Numbered from the stretch's first letter, positions 52,353-62,798 are shown. The stretch: 64,000 nt of DNA from Microglena sp. YARC (GCA_022414725.1 CM039462.1:73903803-73967802); one strand, 5' to 3'. Made by a program: numbers and translations. The notes: a model not told the origin generated them from the letters alone.

Positions 52353-52600
52353 CAATGTCCGAAGGAATGACAAAAACGCCCTCAGCTCCTTAGATAAACA
52401 CCGACTTTCCGCGGAGTGCGGTGCCGTCCATTGCTCCAAAGAAGGCGGTAAATGTGGCAAGGTGCTCAAAGCATGGGACGCAATATCGAAGCGATGCCAC
52501 AGTCATCATTCAGAAATAGTTGGAGACAATCTGAAATGGGCTGCATACAATACATTTTTCTAACGGCGATGTCGTACATTAATTTCCATCTGATATATGT

Positions 52601-52626
52601 TTCATTTTACTGTTCTGCCGATTGTA
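52601..52626 (-). repeat. Family 1 end fused to a gene 3' end
   Basis: Minus strand CTACAATCGGCAGAACAGTA; it encodes the last residues (STIGRTVK) and the stop of the gene above. Confidence 0.65.
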
Positions 52627-54292
52627 GAATGCGTCGCTCTGTTCATCATTGCGACGAGATATGGTGCGTCCAATTTTGACTTTTCTACCAATATTTTTTC
52701 CGTAGCATCCAATTCGTTGTACATCGCTTCCCACGCCTCCTGGTTGGTGTTCGAGAACGCGGGCGGTCCTTCGTCGTTCGACCGCGGATGCATGAGGGCT
52801 GTGACGGAGTGGGCGCAATACTCTGCGTGAAGGCTCTTCGCGAAGTCCTGCAGCGCACCGAACGCGGTGGCGGATGCATTGCGTGTCTTCAGGGATGAAA
52901 TACCCACCTGGGACGCGATGTAGGTGGTGTACGCCTTGGGTAATGGGGCGTGCGCTCCCTGCTTGCGTACGGCGTCGAGCGCGGCGTTCCATTGGGGCGA
53001 GAGGGTGGCGGCGTGCTTGGCGAAGAAGGCTTGGGTGTCTGGGTCAGAGTCGGCGTTATCATGCCATATTTTTTCGACCTGCGAGACGGCGGCTGCGCCC
53101 AAGAGCACGACGAGGTGAAGCACATGATCGATTTGGTGCGTGGGCATGTTGTCGATCGCGCGCGAACTCGATGCCGACGAGTTCCTTCCCACCGCCTCGT
53201 GTCAATCGGCGCGTTCCGCGACACCTTGACCTTCGGCGTCCCTCTCCATGCACGAACCGGAGTTCCAGTGTGTCGCGGACGCGGAGCAGAGGGCACCCAG
53301 CCCTTCTTCAGGGACATGTCTAAAGAGTCGCAGAGCCTGCTGCGGATGTCGGCCCCCGTCCCTGCCTCTGGACTCTTATGTAATGGGATATTCCACGTGT
53401 AATTAGGGTAATAATACCCGTTCCGCATGTGTGAGCCAATGCATGCTGTGAAAGGGACCTTTTTACCATCGATCCACACGAATAGCTTGGACATGTCGTC
53501 GCGCTGCATGCGTGCCCCGCGTCTTGCCAGCATGTCCGACTCGTTTTCGAACCACATGACCTGGAACCCGGTAATTGAATCAACGTCCGGCCCTCGTGCG
53601 ATGTACTTCACGGCTGTGGTGCCGTATCCGGCAAAGTTACTGGTGTCCGCGCGCATGCTGGCGCGGTTGTGCGTGTTCTTGTCGTCGCCCAGGGCGCGGG
53701 GGTCGCCCGAGAAAAGACTCATGAGCAATGGCTCAACCGTCTGCAGCAGATGGCCCAGGTACGCGTGCTGCAGTTGCAGCAGCTTGAACTCGCGCAAGGT
53801 CATGTCTACATTGCGATCGTGCGGGAGCGTCACCCAGACGTGGAAGCTGCCCTCGTATAAGGCGTCGCCCTTTGGTGTGATTCTGCCGCTCCACGGAAAT
53901 ATCTGCGCGCCGGTGATTCCCTCCTCGTTCGCGCGTGCCAGGACCGCTGCTTCGGCGTCGTGCAGCTGTCTCGCCACGCCGGCAACGGTCGCGTTTTTGT
54001 GCTTTGTGCTGCGAGTCTCCAGGAATGGGCCGTCCACGTCGTAAGTTTTGTTTATTTTGGATTGTTGTTGTTGTTTTTGTTGTTGTTGTTGTCGTTGGGA
54101 TTTCTTCGATACCTTGACTGCGCGGAGCGCGCACAGGCTGCGTAGTGTGTCCTCATCGGACAGCGGTGTGCTAGGTCGCTTTTCGTTTGGGATCACCGTG
54201 ATCGAATACATGTCATCATTGCAGCATGTGACAAACAGTGTGTCCCCACGGTAAATGCTCGTCTGTACGGTATCCTTGCCTTGCTTGCGCAT
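52602..54292 (-). CDS. Large unknown protein, frameshifted near 53190
   Basis: From the ATG at 54292 (MRKQGKDTVQTSIYRGDTLF); the frame opens upstream at a TTG (54349), and an ATG just above lies one base out of frame, so the true start may be near 54377. A short Gln run (SQRQQQQQKQQQQSK) precedes FHVWVTLPHDRNVDMTLREF, LQTVEPLLMSLFSGDPRALG and ASMRADTSNFAGYGTTAVKY. After ~53190 the good text is in another frame (NMPTHQIDHVLHLVVLLGAA) and ends in the family 1 repeat. The H-x-W and RAS-x-R..N-x-AGYGT pattern recalls amidoligase-like folds, but I am not confident. Confidence 0.5.
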
Positions 54293-54377
54293 GAAGGTTT
54301 GAATCGACAATGACCTGGACGCGTTAGACTTTGCTTTTTCGGAGTCCAAGAAAAGCCCGTCCAGTCATGCAATGTGC

Positions 54378-54823
54378 TGGCAGGTGCTCGGATCGCCTTT
54401 GTGTCAGGTCGACGCCTGCGGGTGCGCGCGCACGGCGGACACGCTCTCATCGTTTTTTTATCGAAGAGTAATACGACCCGCCGTACTCGGGGAGGACCTG
54501 TGACAGAAGGAGCGTTTGCGCACGCGGGGAAGAAGAGAGAGAGACGTTGAACTCGTGCTCAACACCGAGACCCCACTGCATTCTATGTATTGTTATACAC
54601 TCGGACAAGGGAATTATGTTACATTATAATCCTCCCAAAGTCCTCTTGTATGTGTTTGTATTCTACACTTCGCTCGACACTGCGTTCTGTAAAGAACCTG
54701 TCAGCTTGTAATCAATTTTGCGTCCTACCACAACTTCCAGTTTGCAATATTTCTTTGGCCTCGCAAGAATTCGGGGCGGATTGGGTACATTGTAAAGCAA
54801 TTGTGGATGTTAATGTCTGCATT
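54378..54823. other. Spacer, no supported gene
   Basis: Short ORFs only; nothing recognisable. Confidence 0.4.
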
Positions 54824-55020
54824 TACAGTCGACGGAATACTAAAATGAAACCGCCTCGTAGCAACCCACGGGGCAGTGGAACACCAATAATTGCAGGATG
54901 TTAACGAGAATATCGTGGTTCTTTTTTATATCACGGCTCTCCATCCTGCAGTCTCAGTCTTGTTCTTTTTGTAGGTACTTTCGAGAGTGTCAGTACCATT
55001 TTACTGTTCCGCCGACTGTA
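54824..55020. mobile_element. Family 1 element with both ends, 197 bp
   Basis: Left end ACAGTCGACGGAATACTAAA, right end TTTACTGTTCCGCCGACTG, both bounded by TA. On the minus strand it holds TGCAGGATGGAGAGCCGTGA (start of the F-box-like peptide) and GGTGTTCCACTGCCCCGTGG (hairpin), as in 31290-31560 and 44311-44705. The compact size makes it a good reference copy. Confidence 0.75.
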
Positions 55021-56184
55021 TCAATCTCTTTGATGTGCTGTCCAAGTGCGTCAAAGCAGTTAGGTCTGACAGAGGTGTCAGGTTGTCCACGTATGTGGAC
55101 GATATGTTCAGGTGCGTCAATGAAGTGAGGCGGGACAGCGGTGATATGTCTTCCACGGAGGTGTGCGATATGTCCAGGTGCGTCAACGAAGTGAGGCGGG
55201 ACAGCGGTGATATGTCTTCGAGCTTATAATCGATGTAAGAAATGTCGAGGTGAACCAACGAAGTGAGGCCGGACAGCGGTGATATGTCGTTGTTCAATGA
55301 GTTGTGCGATAGTTTAAGGTGAACCAACGAAGTGAGGCCGGACAGAGGTGATAGGTAGGCAAAGTATTTGCTCGACATGTCCAGGTGAATCAACGAAGTT
55401 AGACAGGACAACGGTGATATATCGCCACGTCGGTGCTCGATATGTCCAAGTGAACCAACGAAGTTAGACCGGACAGAGGTGTCAGGTCTTGGAGATCTTC
55501 GATTTCCGAAATGTCCAAGTGCGTCAACGCAGATAGGTCTGACAGAGGTGTCAGGTTGACCACTAAGGTGTACGACATGTTGAGATGAACCAACGAATTG
55601 AGGAAGGACAGAGAAGATATGTTGCGCACGCCGGTGTGATTGATGTCCAGGTGGACCAACGAAGTTAGACAGGACAACGGTGATATATTGACCACGTCGG
55701 TGTAATTGATGTCCAGGTGAACCAACGAAGTTAGACAGGACAACGGTGATATATAGACCACGTCGGTGTAATTCATGTCCAGGTGAACCAACGAAGTTAG
55801 AACGGACAGAGGTGTCAGGTCTTCGATCTCTTCGATTTCCGAAATGTCCAAGTGCGTCAACGCAGATTGGTGTGACAGAGGTGACACTGTCAGGTTGTTC
55901 ACGTCGGTACACGAGATGTTAAGGTTCGTAAAACCAGTTGTTAGGTCAGAAAGAGGTGCGATGTATATATGTGGGGATATTTTCAACTCTTGGAGCCTGA
56001 AAAGGCGTGCGACGGAGTCCAAACTTTCGTAATGGCTTATGTGGATCACTGTGACACACCGGGGTGCGACGCATCTCCACTGTTTGCAAACGAGAACCAC
56101 TTGTTTGAGGTGGAAGTCGTTAGAAATCGCATTGGAGAGAATGATCTCCAGGATATCTTCAGGGATGTCGGCGAAGGAACTCAT
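55001..56184 (-). CDS. F-box/LRR protein 1, frameshifted near 55420
   Basis: ATG at 56184. F-box: FADIPEDILEIILSNAISND, then HLKQVVLVCKQWRCVAPRCV. It is followed by about 13 leucine-rich repeats of 22-24 residues (LTPLSVLTSLVHLDMNYTDV-type). A one-base shift at about 55420 moves the array to the frame ending at 55001, whose last residues LIQSAEQ come from the family 1 element. F-box plus LRR is the layout of SCF substrate receptors. Confidence 0.75.
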
Positions 56185-56410
56185 ATTAAATTGATTCGTT
56201 TTTTTTCTTCTGTTTTCAGCTACTGGATATAAATTGCGATCAAATACTGTGAAGTGTGCTGGCACTGAAGAAGGTTGCAACAGTTGTGTTTACACATCAA
56301 TACAATATATTGCAACAGTTGTGTTTACACATCAATACAATATTCCGCCACCGCATCGTGTGTAATGAATGGACGGACGGATGGATGCGACAGTTTTCTG
56401 CCGTTTACTG

Positions 56411-56960
56411 TACACTCGACGGAATATTAAAATGAAACCGCTTTCTGGAGTGTACGGTACACCTTATGGTGTAACCTTATGGTGTAGCAACCCACCACGG
56501 GGCAGTGGAACACCATCATGTTTTTTGTAGCCCATCAACAACACGCATCCCTGCAAAATGGAAGCGGTCTCCCTTGACCCAACAATTCCATGCAGTGCAG
56601 CCTTGCGATTGTGAGAGTAGAGGAGCGGTCTCGGTCCGAGTAAGTGCTGGTTTCTGGAGAGAATCGCAGTCCTCGTACCTCAGGGTACCGCTTGATCGAG
56701 TTGTTGTCAACAAGAGAGGGGGCTAAGCCACCCCTCCTGTGTTTTTCTTGGATTTGTTTACGTGTGCAGTACACCCTCACCGCCAACTGGTCGCGATAAG
56801 AGACCTTTGGAGTCTCCTTCAATGGGGTGTGACCCAACAACTCGTAACCTAGACGAATCTGCCCTTCCGTGGTTATTTGGACACTTGGAATTTTGTAAAC
56901 ACATTCCTTCTTGGCACCGGTTTCCCAAGACATGAGAGTCGTCTTGAACTCATCTGTCAC
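56411..56960 (-). pseudogene. Fanzor nuclease, C-terminal part with 3' tail, copy 3
   Basis: Reads TDEFKTTLMSWETGAKKECV, then VRGLRFSPETSTYSDRDRSS and LTIARLHCMELLGQGRPLPF. DEFKTT corresponds to the Fanzor DE(Y/F)-x-TS block that carries the relocated catalytic Glu, and SDRDRSS..TIAR to the last RuvC Asp. The zinc-ribbon cysteines usual between them are not present. The stop at 56535 is followed by the foldable tail and a family 1 end at 56411-56441. It is separated from the N-terminal half only by a family 3 MITE. Confidence 0.7.
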
Positions 56961-56961
56961 A

Positions 56962-57129
56962 TAATGGGCGTTCCTGCCTCCCGGCCGATTTTTTAAAATT
57001 TCTAATCAGGATTTAGAGCCTCCTGAACGACTCGCTAGCTTGAGACATCAGCACCAAGGAATCACAAATCCGCTCCATACCATGTTTCGCAACCAGTCAA
57101 AATCGGCCGGGAGGCAGGAACGCCCATTA
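56962..57129. mobile_element. Family 3 element inserted in the Fanzor gene
   Basis: TA, then AATGGGCGTTCCTGCCTCCC ... GGGAGGCAGGAACGCCCATT, then A; 164 bp between TA duplications. Perfect-looking ends suggest it is young. It splits the nuclease just before the catalytic Glu block. Removing it leaves the halves one base out of frame as I read them, so another indel exists. Confidence 0.8.
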
Positions 57130-58105
57130 CATGAACCTCCTCTTTGAAGAGGCGCTTGCAGGAAGCGAACATAGATCCCGTAGGCACAGCTACCTCTCCT
57201 GGTCCGGTAGCCTTCAGCTTCGTGATTGCAGAACCATATGCTACGCGAACCCTCAGGTCAGGATGATCCAACTTCATGTTGCGCTTGATCCCTGCCCAAA
57301 ATGAGTCCATAGCCTTGCGCTTGCCAATGTACCTCTGAAAGTTGTCTCGGGATTCTCTGCGACGGAGTGCCATCCTCCACCACTCGTCGGAAAACGTAGC
57401 GTAATTTTTCAAGTAAGCCGAGATATCATCCTTCCTCAATGTACTCAACGCTGCTCCATTTTCACGAAGAGACTCCCATCTAGGAATCATGTCTGAGAAA
57501 CGTTTTTCTTGCTGTTTTTTTCTGTTCTTGATACCAGACTTGTGGTAAAAAAAAGCTCCGCGTGTAAGCTTCCATGTCTTGCTTTTGTCGTCTGCCAGAT
57601 ACGTGACTGTAACGATGTTACCAGGATCCACACCCAGAACGACGATACCCATATCGGGCAATGTCGTTTTGAGTTTATGGTCATATTGTTCTGAGACGCT
57701 CATACCTTCATCGTCACGAGACCTCTTACTTGTCTTCTTCAGATCGGATACACGAACCTGTACTGTCTTGCTGTACTGCATGCTCAATGAGACTCCGTCA
57801 GTACAGATGCTACAATCGAACACCCACCCCGTCTTGACAGGTGGTTTCTTGAAGAAGGAACCTGCGACTGTTTTTCGGGCGTTCACGAGCGTGTCATACC
57901 TACCCTTTGCATGTCTGTACTCGTCAGTAGCATTGATATCCTTAACGTCAGCATCGTACTTCTGTTGGGCCAACTTGTAGGCCTCCCATTCACCAGGACC
58001 ACATGATTTTTTCTTCTTAAATGCGGGACCTTCGAGACCCCTCCGATTAATCCCAATATTGTCGTGAAGGAGTCTGCTTGATACAATCTGTCGATATGTG
58101 ACTAC
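57130..58105 (-). pseudogene. Fanzor nuclease, central part, 5'-truncated
   Basis: The frame is open from 58105 (GKVVTYRQIVSSRLLHDNIG precedes the first Met at 57973). GIVVLGVDPGNIVTVT holds the first RuvC Asp. FQRYIGKRKAMDSFWAGIKR and VRVAYGSAITKLKATGPGEV match the Fanzor helix and the hhAYGxA strand, followed by VPTGSMFASCKRLFKEEVHV. The N-terminal recognition part is gone: the text starts abruptly where the LRR gene at 58107 ends. Fanzors are RNA-guided DNA nucleases of eukaryotes and their viruses. Confidence 0.7.
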
Positions 58106-58106
58106 T

Positions 58107-59510
58107 TTACCGTTTTCCCGTCATTTTCAGATGAATCAACGAAGTGAGGGCGGAAAGAGGTGATATGTCGTCCACGTCGGTTTCCTTCATGTTCAGGTGA
58201 ATCAACGAAGTGAGTCCTGCCAGCGGTGATATGTCGTCCACGTCGGTGTTCGAAATGTCCAAGTGAATCAACGAAGTGAGGCCGGAAAGCGGTGATAGGT
58301 CGGCCATGTGGTGGTGCGAAATGTCGAGGTGAACCAACGCAGTGAGGCCGGACAGCGGTGATAGGTCTTCGATCCTGTCTTCGATGTTCGGAATGTAGAG
58401 GTGAAGCAACGAAGTGAGTCCTGACAGCGGTGATATGTTGTCCACACGTGTGTACGACATGTTCAGGTGCGTCAACAAAGTGAGGCCGGACAGAGGTGAT
58501 ATGGTGTCCACAAGCGTGTTATCCATATCCAGGTGAATCAACGAAGTGATTCCGGACAGCGGTGATAGGTCGGCAACGTAGATGTGCGCCATGTCCAGGT
58601 GTGTCAACGAAGTGAGGGCGGATAGTGGTGATATGTCTTCCACTTCGTTGTACGACATATCCAGGTGCGTCAACGAAGTGAGTCCGGACAGAGGTGATAG
58701 GTATTCGCCCGCGGAGGTGTACGACATATCCAAATGAACCAACGAGGTGAGGCCGGAAAGCGGTGATATGTATTCCACACGTGTGTACGGGATGTTCAGG
58801 CGAATCAACGAAGTGAGGCCGGACAGTGGTGATATGTCGAACACGTAGGTGTGCGCCATGTTCAGGTGCGTCAACGAAGTGAGTCCGGACAGTGGTGATA
58901 TGTCTTCCACTTCGTTGTACGCCATGTCCAGGTGAACCAACGCAGTGAGGCCGGACAACGGTGATAGGTCTTCGCCTGCTGAGGTGTACGACATATCCAG
59001 ATGAACCAACGCAGTGAGTCCGGACAGCGGTGATATGTCGAACACGTCTGTGTGCGAAATGTCGAGGTGAACCAACGCAGTGAGGCCGGACAACGGTGAT
59101 ATGTCTTCGCCCGCTGAGGTGTACGACATATCCAGATAAACCAACGCAGTGAGTCCGGACAACGGTGATATGTCGAACACGTCTGTGTGCGAAAGGTCGA
59201 GGTGAACCAACGCAGTGAGGCCGGACAACGGTGATATGTCTTCGATATTGTCTTCGATCTCCGACATTTTTTTGTAGGGTACGTCTTTCCCCCGATTGAT
59301 ACCGATTTTCAACTCTTCGAGCCTGCAAATGCGTGAGACATAGTCCAAACTTTTATAATGTCTCAGGTGGATCCTTGTGACACACCGGGGTGCGACGCAT
59401 CTCCACTGTTTGCTAACGAGAGCCACTTGTTTGAGGTGGCATTCGTTCGAAATCGCATTGGATAGAATGATCTCCAATACATCTTCATTGATTTCGTCAA
59501 AAGAACTCAT
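58107..59510 (-). CDS. F-box/LRR protein 2
   Basis: 467 residues, intact frame from the ATG at 59510. F-box (FDEINEDVLEIILSNAISNE, then CHLKQVALVSKQWRCVAPRC), a short linker with GINRGKDVPYKK, then about 16 LRRs of the DISPLSGLTSLVHLDMSYTD type. The end LIHLKMTGKR borders the truncated Fanzor. A second frame stays open across the repeat array by periodicity only. Paralogous to the 56184 and 61593 genes. Confidence 0.8.
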   Translation of the reverse strand: MSSFDEINEDVLEIILSNAISNECHLKQVALVSKQWRCVAPRCVTRIHLRHYKSLDYVSRICRLEELKIGINRGKDVPYKKMSEIEDNIEDISPLSGLTALVHLDLSHTDVFDISPLSGLTALVYLDMSYTSAGEDISPLSGLTALVHLDISHTDVFDISPLSGLTALVHLDMSYTSAGEDLSPLSGLTALVHLDMAYNEVEDISPLSGLTSLTHLNMAHTYVFDISPLSGLTSLIRLNIPYTRVEYISPLSGLTSLVHLDMSYTSAGEYLSPLSGLTSLTHLDMSYNEVEDISPLSALTSLTHLDMAHIYVADLSPLSGITSLIHLDMDNTLVDTISPLSGLTLLTHLNMSYTRVDNISPLSGLTSLLHLYIPNIEDRIEDLSPLSGLTALVHLDISHHHMADLSPLSGLTSLIHLDISNTDVDDISPLAGLTSLIHLNMKETDVDDISPLSALTSLIHLKMTGKR

Positions 59511-60291
59511 TCGTTTGTGTTACTGAAGAATGAATGGTTGTTTACACATCATTCGATGACGAGTGGACGAGAAGTCGCCGCCCGCTACAGTCGGCTGAAC
59601 AGTAAATGTACGACATCGCCGTTAGAAAATTGGCGTTAAGAATGGCCGAAGTTTCTGACAGTGTTCCTCCGTTTGCGTGTGTACGGGTACAGTCGGAGAT
59701 ATCATTTTTTGTGTCAATCACCTGAAGACAGTATCTGTATTGACAAGATCGGTTACAAATCTTGAATTGGTCAACTTTTCAGAATCCCCAAAATAGAAGG
59801 TGTCCCAACATCAAATGTCCCTAGCTGTATGATGACTTGACAGGTTTCTGCAACTTAATCCCTCTGCCCCGCTCTGCGGGCCCCGCGACCTCTCGCTTGT
59901 GCATGTGAGAATGTTCCGCCTGAGGCTTCGACACTCGTTATAATATAATGTATGATGAGCTTGTTCGTCCAGTAAAGAAACCTCCTTACATACAGGAAAG
60001 TGTGTGAGTGATTTTTTCATCTATCATTCAGGGAGGCGGGCGGGAGTTGTTGTTGTATTACATTGTTCAATTCGTGTATCTTCAGTACATCCGTTGCTTC
60101 GCGCAGCGTCTTGATGCTGTCACGCAACAGCGTCAGGCTGCGTGTTTGCTATTTGCCTTGTCACACGGATGCAGATTCATTGAAGATGTTCAGTAGCAAT
60201 TTTACTGTGCAGATCCCTGTACAACACTACTTACAGTCAACGGAATACTAAAATGAAACCGCTTCGTGTACGGCACACCTTACGGTGTAAC
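59511..60291. other. Spacer with family 1 ends and shared leader
   Basis: 59515-59575 (ACTGAAGAATGAATGG, CATTCGATGACGAGTGGACG) recurs at 61620-61675 upstream of LRR gene 3, so it is a conserved leader. Family 1 ends lie at 59586-59606 and 60232-60262. 59703-59760 shares TTTTTTGTGTCAATCACCTG with the inverse of 42445-42470. No supported gene; the ORF at 60008-60196 is doubtful. Confidence 0.5.
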
Positions 60292-61593
60292 CTAATGTAA
60301 TATAAGGAGGTTCACGCCTCCTTTCGTGCCACCGCATCCTCCTTGCGTGCAGACGCATAACGAAGTGAGGCCTGACAGCTGTGATATGTCGTCCACAAGT
60401 GTGTTCGAAATGTCGAGGTGAAGCAACGCAGTGAGTCCGGACAGTGGTGATATGTCGTCCACACGTGTGGACGACGACATGTTCAGGTGAACCAACGAAG
60501 CGAGGCCGGACAGAGGTGATAGGTCGGTCACGTAGGTGTACGATATGTCCAGGTGAACCAACGAAGTGAGTCCGGACAGCTGTGATATGCCGTCCACCAT
60601 GTTTGTGTACTCCATGTTCAGGTGAATCAATGAAGTGAGGCCGGACAGCGGTGATATGCCGCCCACGTCGTTGTACGATATATCCAGATGAACCAACGAA
60701 GTGAGGCAGGACAGTGGTGATATGTCGTCCACACGTGTGGACGACATGTTCAGGTGAACCAACGAAGTGAGTCCGGACAGCGGTGATATATCGTCCACCA
60801 TGTGGGTGTACTCCATGTTCAGGTGAATCAATGAAGTGAGGCCTGACAGCGGTGATACGTCGCCCACGTCGTTGTACGATATATCCAGATGAACCAACGA
60901 AGTGAGGCAGGACAGTAGTGATATGTCGTCCACACGTGTGGACAACATGTTCAGGTGAACCAACGAAGTGAGGCCGGACAGCTGTGATTTGTCGTCCACC
61001 ATGTGGGTGTACTCCATGTTCAGGTGAATCAATGAAGTGAGGCAGGACAGTGGTGATATGTCGTCCACACGTGTGGACGACATGTTCAGGTGAACCAATG
61101 AAGTGAGGCCGGACAGCGGTGATATGTCGGTCACGTAGGTGTACGAAATGTCGAGGTGAAGCAACGCAGTGAGTCCGGACAGTGGTGATATGTCGTCCAC
61201 ACGTGTGGACGACATGTTCAGGTGAACCAACGAAGCGAGGCCGGACAGAGGTGATAGGTCGGTCACGTAGGTGTACGATATGTCCAGGTGAACCAACGAA
61301 GTGAGTCCGGACAGAGGTGATATGTCGAGCACGTCTTCGATCTCTGACCTTTTTTTGTAGGGTACGTCTTTCCCCCGATTGATACAGATTTTCAACTCTT
61401 GGAGCCTACAAATGCGTGAGACGCAGTCCAAACTTTTATAATGTCTTATGTGGATCCTTGTAACACACGGGAGTGCGACGCATCTCCACTGTTTGCAAAC
61501 GAGAACCACTTGTTTGAGGTGGCATTCGTTCAAAATCGCATTGGATAGAATGATCTCCAATACATCTCCATTGATTTCGTCAAAGGAACTCAT
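60292..61593 (-). CDS. F-box/LRR protein 3
   Basis: 433 residues from the ATG at 61593. F-box (FDEINGDVLEIILSNAILNE...KQWRCVALPC), the same linker (INRGKDVPYKKRSEIED), then about 14 LRRs including near-identical blocks (SSTRVDDISPLSCLTSLVHL) that show recent internal duplication. The last ~20 residues (CVCTQGGCGGTKGGVNLLIL) leave the repeat pattern and probably result from truncation 30 bp from a family 1 end. Confidence 0.8.
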   Translation of the reverse strand: MSSFDEINGDVLEIILSNAILNECHLKQVVLVCKQWRCVALPCVTRIHIRHYKSLDCVSRICRLQELKICINRGKDVPYKKRSEIEDVLDISPLSGLTSLVHLDISYTYVTDLSPLSGLASLVHLNMSSTRVDDISPLSGLTALLHLDISYTYVTDISPLSGLTSLVHLNMSSTRVDDISPLSCLTSLIHLNMEYTHMVDDKSQLSGLTSLVHLNMLSTRVDDISLLSCLTSLVHLDISYNDVGDVSPLSGLTSLIHLNMEYTHMVDDISPLSGLTSLVHLNMSSTRVDDISPLSCLTSLVHLDISYNDVGGISPLSGLTSLIHLNMEYTNMVDGISQLSGLTSLVHLDISYTYVTDLSPLSGLASLVHLNMSSSTRVDDISPLSGLTALLHLDISNTLVDDISQLSGLTSLCVCTQGGCGGTKGGVNLLILH

Positions 61594-61723
61594 GGAAAAT
61601 TAAATTGAACCGTTTCTGTCACTGAAGAATGAATGGCTGTTTACACTTCATTCGATGACGAGTGGACGAGACGTCGCCGTGACCCTTTCAATTATTAAAG
61701 GGTTGCAACAGTTGTTCCATGAT

Positions 61724-61735
61724 AAAAAAAAATTG
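61724..61735 (+). promoter_or_regulatory. Candidate AAAATTGA-type early promoter
   Basis: AAAAAAAAATTGA-like run (with TTGA at 61732-61735), 94 bp upstream of the ATG at 61829, followed by an ACAACA repeat leader. Confidence 0.4.
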
Positions 61736-61828
61736 ACGCATTTTGAAAACACAACAACAACAACAACAACAACAACTTATAAACCCAAATATCTCCTCTA
61801 TCCCCCTCGTTTCCCCAAATCTTTTGTC

Positions 61829-62709
61829 ATGTCTACCATGTCTGCCCAGATCACTGCGTTCGTCGATACAACAAATATCTTCGACGTCGTCCAGAAGAAG
61901 GACCGAAAGAAGATATCCCAAAACGTCACCGTCCCTCATTTGAAGGGCATTTGCAACGTTATCATTTCCTTGACCAGCGTGCCTAAGTGCCTCGCCGACT
62001 CTGTCGGCACAATGAAGATTGCGCACAGAAAATGTATCCAAGATTCCCCGAAAGGGGAGAAGGGGCCTCTCCAGGCCATGTTGCTACCAGTTGCAGCCGC
62101 TACTGCGGCTGCCCAAGATGCTGCTGCTTCTACTTCACCCTGCTGCTTATGCTTAATCGATGCCATTGCTGTCGCCCTCCCAGAGGACGACAAAACCACC
62201 GAGGACGTTGGCACGGGGTCAGGCGGTAGCGGTAAGCGCCCCCGCGCCACGGTGTCACCCTCTGTGGCTCCGGCTGCTACTGCTTCTACTGATTCTACTG
62301 ATTCTACTACTGTTCCTGCTCCTGCCCTCTCTAGTGGTACCGCCACGTCTGCTGGCGCGTTCCCACGGGCTCCCCCTCCTCCTCCTTGACCTCCGGTCGG
62401 GTTGGACGCGGGGCCCCGCTGAAGAACGAGCTGCAGGTTGGTGCCAATATAGGTGCATTTACCATAGTGGGGTATTCCCCCACACTTGGCTGCACTGCTG
62501 TCACCACTAAAGGCAACCCGTGCAGCCGCCGTCAGGTTACCGTTTGCACCCATGGTGAACCCCCCTTCACCCTTGGCACGTGCGCGCACCTCGCGTGCAT
62601 AAAACAGACTCCCTCACAGCGTGAGGCGTACCTCGCCACCAAGCGAGCTACGCTCGACGAGCTTGCAATTGAGCTTCGCTCCATGTCCCTCGTCTTCCAG
62701 GCGCTTTAG
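61829..62709 (+). CDS. Unknown protein with Cys/His motif, frameshifted near 62385
   Basis: ATG at 61829 (MSTMSAQITAFVDTTNIFDV). The N-terminal ~80 residues look globular (VPHLKGICNVIISLTSVPKC). A Ser/Thr/Pro/Ala-rich linker follows. Near 62385 the sensible text changes frame and ends with LGCTAVTTKGNPCSRR...CTHGEPPFTLGTCAHLAC. The C-x5-KGxPC...C-x2-H layout is a small zinc-binding unit scattered in giant-virus proteins. About 290 codons. Function unknown. Confidence 0.5.
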
Positions 62710-62798
62710 TTACTCAGTTAGTAAAACCTCTTTTTTGTCTCATTTTGTATATTTTTGATCTGCCTCTGTTTTTTTCTTCCCGAGTGACCGTGACAACG

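Noticed and set aside
57509..57980. Plus-strand ORFs opposite the Fanzor
   Set aside because: The minus strand carries recognisable RuvC-type motifs; the plus frames do not.
58519..59328. 269-codon frame rich in HITTVRPHFV
   Set aside because: Alternative frame of the LRR repeat array; it stays open only because the unit length is a multiple of three.
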